Source of the DNA: an uncultured Muribaculaceae bacterium
GTDB taxonomy: Bacteria; Bacteroidota; Bacteroidia; Bacteroidales; Muribaculaceae
NCBI GenBank assembly: GCA_910579605.1
Contig: CAJTUG010000052.1
Span: 1 to 11,071, forward strand
Length of the DNA stretch: 11,071 nt
Reading direction: 5' to 3'
This document shows, one piece after another, positions 7,901-11,071 of this stretch (its first letter is position 1; the number at the start of each line of letters is the position of its first letter). The notes under the pieces are model-generated. The model saw only the letters and a program-made list of their open reading frames with translations, was not told the origin of the DNA and ran no database searches. Position numbers and translations under genes: made by a program.

Positions 7901-8093
7901 TAGATGGGAAAAAGGTAATCATAATTTGTCAAAATCGTAGCAGGTTTGTAAAATAGTCGTTTTTTTTGAGAATTTGTGTGATGAAATTTAAATTATTGGT
8001 ATGCTGCTTGTTAGGGTGGGAATGTGTTGCTAAATGCACTTTCTGAAATTGCAAGTGTGCTGAAAATAACATAATCGGGGGTTTCGGATGCCG

Positions 8094-8101
8094 TAACTTT
8101 G
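8094..8101 (+). promoter_or_regulatory. Bacteroidetes-type -7 promoter element for the phage module
   Basis: TAACTTTG is an exact match to TAnnTTTG. It is followed by an A-rich leader of about 25 bases without a Shine-Dalgarno sequence, then the ATG at 8129; that is the usual look of a host housekeeping-type promoter in this phylum. No TTG stands at the expected -33 position near 8071-8075. The element would drive the scaffold candidate and the capsid gene. The rest of the gap 7866-8093 holds no ORF or tRNA that I can see. Confidence 0.6.
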
Positions 8102-8128
8102 CAATGTCAACAAAACACATAAAGAACT

Positions 8129-8491
8129 ATGGAAAACAGAAAAAACATGGATGTGACTCCGCCCCCGGTAGATGAAAGCGGAGAAAGGGATCTTAAATTG
8201 CTCAGAAGCTTGGCAAAGCATTCTCGTGTTGCGGATTTATTGGAAAATATGGATAGTGGCAAATCGTTGAGCGAATTGTTGCAAGAGTATTTTCCAGAGG
8301 CTTTTGAGGCAACAGATGACGGTGATTCTCCGCCAGATGAGGATGGAGAAGAGCCAGAGATGGATGGCAATGTTGAGCCTGCGTTGTTTCAGTCTCAGAT
8401 GCGAGGAAGGGTTCAAGGCAAGTCTCAAGGGGTGCCTGCGTTTCTTGAAAATGTAAGGCGGTCGTTTTGGGATGATGATACGAGAATTTAA
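8129..8491 (+). CDS. Small acidic protein before the capsid gene, candidate scaffolding protein
   Basis: I do not recognise this 120-residue protein by family. It has a short helical stretch at about 19-55 (ERDLKLLRSLAKHSRVADLL, then SGKSLSELLQEYFPEAF). A very acidic proline-containing linker follows at about 60-80 (TDDGDSPPDEDGEEPEMDG), then a basic stretch and a C-terminal amphipathic segment AFLENVRRSFWDD (103-115). A helical acidic body with a short basic/aromatic tail next to the major capsid gene is what small scaffolding proteins look like, where the tail helix contacts the coat protein. It is short for a scaffold, and no protease domain is seen. It lies 49 bases before the capsid gene and would share its transcript. 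The gene is very likely real; the scaffold role is inference from position and composition. Confidence 0.8.
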   Translation: MENRKNMDVTPPPVDESGERDLKLLRSLAKHSRVADLLENMDSGKSLSELLQEYFPEAFEATDDGDSPPDEDGEEPEMDGNVEPALFQSQMRGRVQGKSQGVPAFLENVRRSFWDDDTRI

Positions 8492-8540
8492 TTGAAATAT
8501 AAGTTTTTATAATTTAGTAATTTTAAAAAATAAGATTATT
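8492..8540 (+). promoter_or_regulatory. Extremely AT-rich leader of the capsid gene
   Basis: These 49 bases contain only four G and no C, against a coding background of roughly half GC by eye. Efficient start sites in Bacteroidetes depend on AT-rich, unstructured leaders rather than Shine-Dalgarno pairing. This leader therefore suggests strong translation of the capsid protein. Confidence 0.45.
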
Positions 8541-9749
8541 ATGTCTACACCAGTGACAACAGAAGTTATTGCCGAATTGGCACCAGGTCTTTTGCAGAAT
8601 AGTATTGACCAAAGAATAGTTAAGGTAAGACCTATGTCTACGCCAATAGATCAACTGTCGCGTTGTGCGGGCTCGCGTAAGGCAGATGCGATGAAGGTTG
8701 AATATTATTCAGTGGATACGAAGAGTACAGAGACTACTTTTTTGCGAGCACAGGGCGGCGGCGGAGTGCGCCGAAGCGAGGAGATGTTCGTCTATCGTAT
8801 CTATACGGCTGATGACACGATTTTTGAGGCAACTGAGACTCTTTTACTGCCGGCGGTAAAGGGTGGCGACGGCAATCCTCTTGTGCTTTATGTAGCCGGG
8901 CGTTCGGCAGAGGGCGGCTTGGATGTATCTCCGGTGAATGGGGTATATGACGAAATGGAGGAGGTTTATACGCTTCCTGACATTGCGGTTGGTTCTAAAA
9001 TAATAAGGATGGGGCGAGCTGCGACGGAGCTTGATGTTCAGACAGCCCAGTTTACGTCTTTGCCTAAGAAATCGAATAATAACTGTCAGATTTTCAAGAT
9101 GCAGGTAGAGCAGAGTACACTTGCCAAGATTGCTCGAAAAGAGGTTGGATGGAATTTTTCCGATCAAGAGGAGGCGGCAATAATAGATATGCGTCTTGGG
9201 ATGGAAAAGAATTTCCTTTTCGGTAAACGTCATTGTCTGTTTGACAGTACTAAAAACGAGAATATCTATTTTACGGGAGGTATCTGGAACCAGACAGATG
9301 AGGAGATGGAGGTTAAGCTGACGACTTTGAATGAGTCTACTTTGATAAGTTTGTGTGCGAAGGCTTTTACTGGCAATAACGGGTCTAAGCGAAAGATTCT
9401 GATAGCAGGGACTGCGCTTATGGAGGCTTTGAGCAAAATAACGTTTACCAAGATGTTGTCGTCGGGTGAAACGATGGTTAAATGGGGTGTTGAGTTCAAG
9501 GAAATCTGTTCTAATTTCGGTTCACTCTATGTTCTCCACTCGGAGGTTTTTGACCAATGCGGCCATAAGCGTGACGGTTTTATTCTTGATCCTGAATATA
9601 TGACCAAGTATGTACATGTTCCGTTTCAGGCAGAGAAATTGGATTTACGTAAATCGGGGCAGCGGAATACAGATGCAGTGGTTTTGACAGAGGCTTCGTG
9701 TCTTGTGCTCAGGTATCCGAAGAGCCATCTGAAGGTTATAGGTATTTGA
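8541..9749 (+). CDS. Phage major capsid protein (HK97-fold, SU10/DUF5309-like)
   Basis: This 402-residue protein is proposed as the main shell subunit of a tailed-phage head. The N-terminal arm has PGLLQNSIDQRIVKVRPMST (15-34) and PIDQLSR, as in SU10-type coats. A Gly-rich loop (71-75) begins the E-loop region. The block NCQIFKMQVEQSTLAKIARK (181-200), then a helix ending MRLGMEKNFLFG (217-228), matches the 'Q-I-F ... v-s-T ... E-x-x-x-l-x-G' spine helix pattern. RKILIAGTALMEALSKI (284-300) is the A-domain strand and helix. SNFGSLYVLHSEVF followed by DGFILDPEYMTKYVHVPFQA (345-364) and a strand SCLVLRYPKSHLKVIGI at the end fit the closing part of this family, in which a line of the type 'lDPdy...a.lrpf..e.l...' is characteristic. 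This was recognised from memory, not by search. No N-terminal protease or decoration domain is present. An intrinsic terminator follows 17 bases after the stop codon. Confidence 0.82.
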   Translation: MSTPVTTEVIAELAPGLLQNSIDQRIVKVRPMSTPIDQLSRCAGSRKADAMKVEYYSVDTKSTETTFLRAQGGGGVRRSEEMFVYRIYTADDTIFEATETLLLPAVKGGDGNPLVLYVAGRSAEGGLDVSPVNGVYDEMEEVYTLPDIAVGSKIIRMGRAATELDVQTAQFTSLPKKSNNNCQIFKMQVEQSTLAKIARKEVGWNFSDQEEAAIIDMRLGMEKNFLFGKRHCLFDSTKNENIYFTGGIWNQTDEEMEVKLTTLNESTLISLCAKAFTGNNGSKRKILIAGTALMEALSKITFTKMLSSGETMVKWGVEFKEICSNFGSLYVLHSEVFDQCGHKRDGFILDPEYMTKYVHVPFQAEKLDLRKSGQRNTDAVVLTEASCLVLRYPKSHLKVIGI

Positions 9750-9765
9750 TTTAGGATGAATCATT

Positions 9766-9800
9766 CTTTCGCGGGAAGTTGGTTTCCCGCGAAAGTTTTT
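9766..9800 (+). terminator. Intrinsic terminator after the capsid gene
   Basis: A perfect 12-bp inverted repeat (CTTTCGCGGGAA at 9766-9777, and its exact complement at 9784-9795) encloses a 6-base loop and is followed directly by five T at 9796-9800. The stem is GC-rich in its upper half. It lies between the capsid stop codon and the start of the next gene and is oriented to stop + strand transcription. Its position also argues against the longer open start at 9756 for the next gene. Confidence 0.9.
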
Positions 9801-9812
9801 GAAATTGATGTT

Positions 9813-10367
9813 ATGAGATACACGCAAGAAGATTTGGTAAGGAGGGCTCGTCTGATTCTTGGTTATGACCATCCGCGCACTGATTATGTTGTAGAGGAAA
9901 GCGATGGTTTTGACGTTAATAAGGTTCTTGGAGAGCGTATATTTGAGTGGTACGGGGGTTATCTAAGGAACTCTGCTCTGTGCATTTTGCGGCAGGAGGA
10001 TGTTGCGTCGGAGTGTGTGGTTTCGAAAGCTGCGGGGCAGAGTGGAGGTGTCTTTGTGGCAGTTCCCGAAAATGTTGTGAGGGTTTGCGGTGTTTGTTTT
10101 GAACATTGGCACTGTGTGGCTGAAATTATTGGGCCAGAACATTTTGAGGAGGTTGTGAGGCGCCAGCTTAATCCTTATTGTCGGGCTACGGCAGATACTC
10201 CGGTGGCTGTGTGTTGTGTAGACGGCACTATTATGTGTTGGCCCGACGGCGGAGATAATGATTCTGTTTTGACTAAGCTAAATGTAGTGTCGGATCATTC
10301 ACCGGATTATTATGATCTAAGCGGAGATGGTTTGGAAATGTTGATGGGGTATCTTTCCCGGTGTTGA
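9813..10367 (+). CDS. Cysteine-rich protein between capsid and portal genes, candidate head-tail adaptor
   Basis: I do not recognise this 184-residue protein with certainty. It opens with a helix RYTQEDLVRRARLILGYDH (2-20) and a further helix near LGERIFEWYGGYLRN (39-53). A strand-rich middle follows with the pattern 'VPENVVRVCGV...W' (84-99) and 'RRQLNPYCRATADTPVAVC' (116-134). Small phage connector proteins often show a pattern of that kind (Pro-x-x-x-x-Arg strand, later an Asn-Pro-x-x-Arg-x-x-x-x-x-Pro turn), and they lie next to capsid and portal genes. It has ten cysteines (57, 68, 92, 95, 101, 123, 134, 135, 142, 184), including C92-x2-C95 with H98, H100 and C101 close by; metal binding is possible but unproven. 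The ATG at 9813 is chosen because the open start at 9756 would place the terminator hairpin inside the coding region. It is separated from the capsid gene by that terminator and from the portal gene by 63 bases. Confidence 0.8.
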   Translation: MRYTQEDLVRRARLILGYDHPRTDYVVEESDGFDVNKVLGERIFEWYGGYLRNSALCILRQEDVASECVVSKAAGQSGGVFVAVPENVVRVCGVCFEHWHCVAEIIGPEHFEEVVRRQLNPYCRATADTPVAVCCVDGTIMCWPDGGDNDSVLTKLNVVSDHSPDYYDLSGDGLEMLMGYLSRC

Positions 10368-10430
10368 GTATTGGGAATTATGTGATGTTTGCCGGTTAAT
10401 GTTGCAATTTTATTTAAAAAACGAAATGGT

Positions 10431-11071
10431 ATGAAAGATTTGTATTTGCTTCAACAGGCATTTAATGCTTATAGCGGACTTGCAGAGTTGCGCGATCGCA
10501 GGCAGCGATATAAACGGTTTACTTATGGAGACCAATGGGGCGACCTTGTGAGGGATTCAAAAGGAAATTTGGTCAAGGAAGAGGACAAGATAATATCTAC
10601 TGGTCGGAAGCCGCTGACAAATAATCTGATACGTCAGCTTGTGAAAACTATAGTGGGTCATTTTCGTAACGGGGTAGATGATTCGGAGTTTTATGGAGGT
10701 GAAATGGCTGCGATCTCCGAACGTAACCAGCTTTCAGAACTTGATGCCCGGTTGCTTGAGGAGTTTCTTATATCAGGGAGTGCTATCCAGCGAATTGTGG
10801 AGGAGCGAAGGTGGGATGGTAGCGGCGTGTGGATTGATAATGTTTCTCTCCGTCATTTTTTTGTGAACCGTTTTGAAGATCCACGCGGTATGGATATAAG
10901 TCTTGTAGGTCAGTTGCACGATATGAGCCTACCGGAAATAATCAATCGTTTTTCTGACGGGAGCGAAGAAGGTGCGTCTCGGATACGGCGCTTATATTCG
11001 TTGTCGGGGCTTCCACAGCTTTTCCCGGTGAATGTGGGATTTATAATCCGCAAAACGAAATGTTCGCCGCT
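10431..11071 (+). CDS. Phage portal protein, N-terminal part (cut by window edge)
   Basis: The first 213 codons are visible and the frame is open to the window end. The start MKDLYLLQQAFNAYSGL leads into RRQRYKRFTYGDQWGDL (23-39), in which Tyr-Gly-Asp-Gln-Trp is a hallmark of portal proteins of many tailed phages of Bacteroidales. KPLTNNLIRQLVKTIVGHFR (60-79) is the matching 'N-x-I-x-x-x-V-x-x-x-x-G' helix. EFLISGSAIQRIVEERR (111-127) is the wing/clip entry segment. The portal is a dodecameric ring at one head vertex through which DNA is packed, and it binds the terminase. No terminase gene lies upstream in the window, which is unusual because terminase normally precedes portal. The gene starts 63 bases after the adaptor candidate, with no Shine-Dalgarno sequence. 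About half the usual portal length is seen. Confidence 0.86.
   Translation, partial: MKDLYLLQQAFNAYSGLAELRDRRQRYKRFTYGDQWGDLVRDSKGNLVKEEDKIISTGRKPLTNNLIRQLVKTIVGHFRNGVDDSEFYGGEMAAISERNQLSELDARLLEEFLISGSAIQRIVEERRWDGSGVWIDNVSLRHFFVNRFEDPRGMDISLVGQLHDMSLPEIINRFSDGSEEGASRIRRLYSLSGLPQLFPVNVGFIIRKTKCSP

Noticed and set aside
8039..8063. Imperfect inverted repeat (GCACTT ... AAGTGTGC) in the gap before the phage module
   Set aside because: It has a short, bulged stem and a long loop with no T run; it could arise by chance.
7929..8221. Short - strand ORFs in the gap between the glycosyltransferase operon and the phage module
   Set aside because: Their translations are low in structure, overlap each other and the promoter of the capsid module, and match nothing recognisable.
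9756..9812. N-terminal extension of the adaptor candidate from the ATG at 9756
   Set aside because: These 19 codons are mostly the terminator hairpin and its T run; the ATG at 9813 gives a natural helical start.
11010..11071. Possible frameshift near the end of the portal fragment: another frame reads FPGECGIYNPQNEMFAA over the last bases
   Set aside because: That peptide looks somewhat more natural than the in-frame tail, but the portal frame stays open to the edge and too little sequence is left to decide; extending the window would settle it.

Overview
The window reads as a chromosomal segment of a Bacteroidales gut bacterium, possibly Muribaculaceae or a relative. The family is inferred from protein types and signals, not from a marker gene. 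The support is: a TonB-dependent receptor with an N-terminal carboxypeptidase-D regulatory-like domain, a DUF3943 protein, start sites without Shine-Dalgarno sequences, AT-rich leaders, and matches to the Bacteroidetes -7 promoter element TAnnTTTG.

Left part (1-3793): the tail of an upstream reading frame, then a small stand-alone PAS-domain protein on the + strand. An 801-residue TonB-dependent outer-membrane receptor follows on the - strand. Divergent from it is an exported DUF3943 protein. No SusD-like partner is seen, so the receptor is not an ordinary SusC/SusD pair.

Middle (3790-7865, - strand): a compact four-gene operon. In transcription order it holds a GT2 glycosyltransferase, a serine beta-lactamase-family lipoprotein hydrolase, a second GT2-like transferase and a GT-B (GT4-like) transferase. 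The last three are joined by 13-bp and 4-bp overlaps. The set suggests assembly or modification of a surface glycan; the acceptor is unknown.

Right part (8094-11071, + strand): a phage virion module starting directly next to the host operon. Behind an exact host-type -7 element come a small acidic protein (scaffold candidate), an HK97-fold-like major capsid protein resembling the SU10/DUF5309 type, a very clear intrinsic terminator, a cysteine-rich 184-residue protein (head-tail adaptor candidate), and the first 213 codons of a portal protein cut by the window edge. No integrase, repressor, terminase or replication gene lies between the host operon and this module. The capsid genes precede the portal gene.

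The layout scaffold candidate, coat, terminator, adaptor candidate resembles the T7 gene 9 / gene 10 / T-phi / gene 11 arrangement, but here the portal comes last. The right-hand module is the part most worth following: it could be one end of a prophage, a phage satellite, or a domesticated capsid locus. The window alone cannot separate these.
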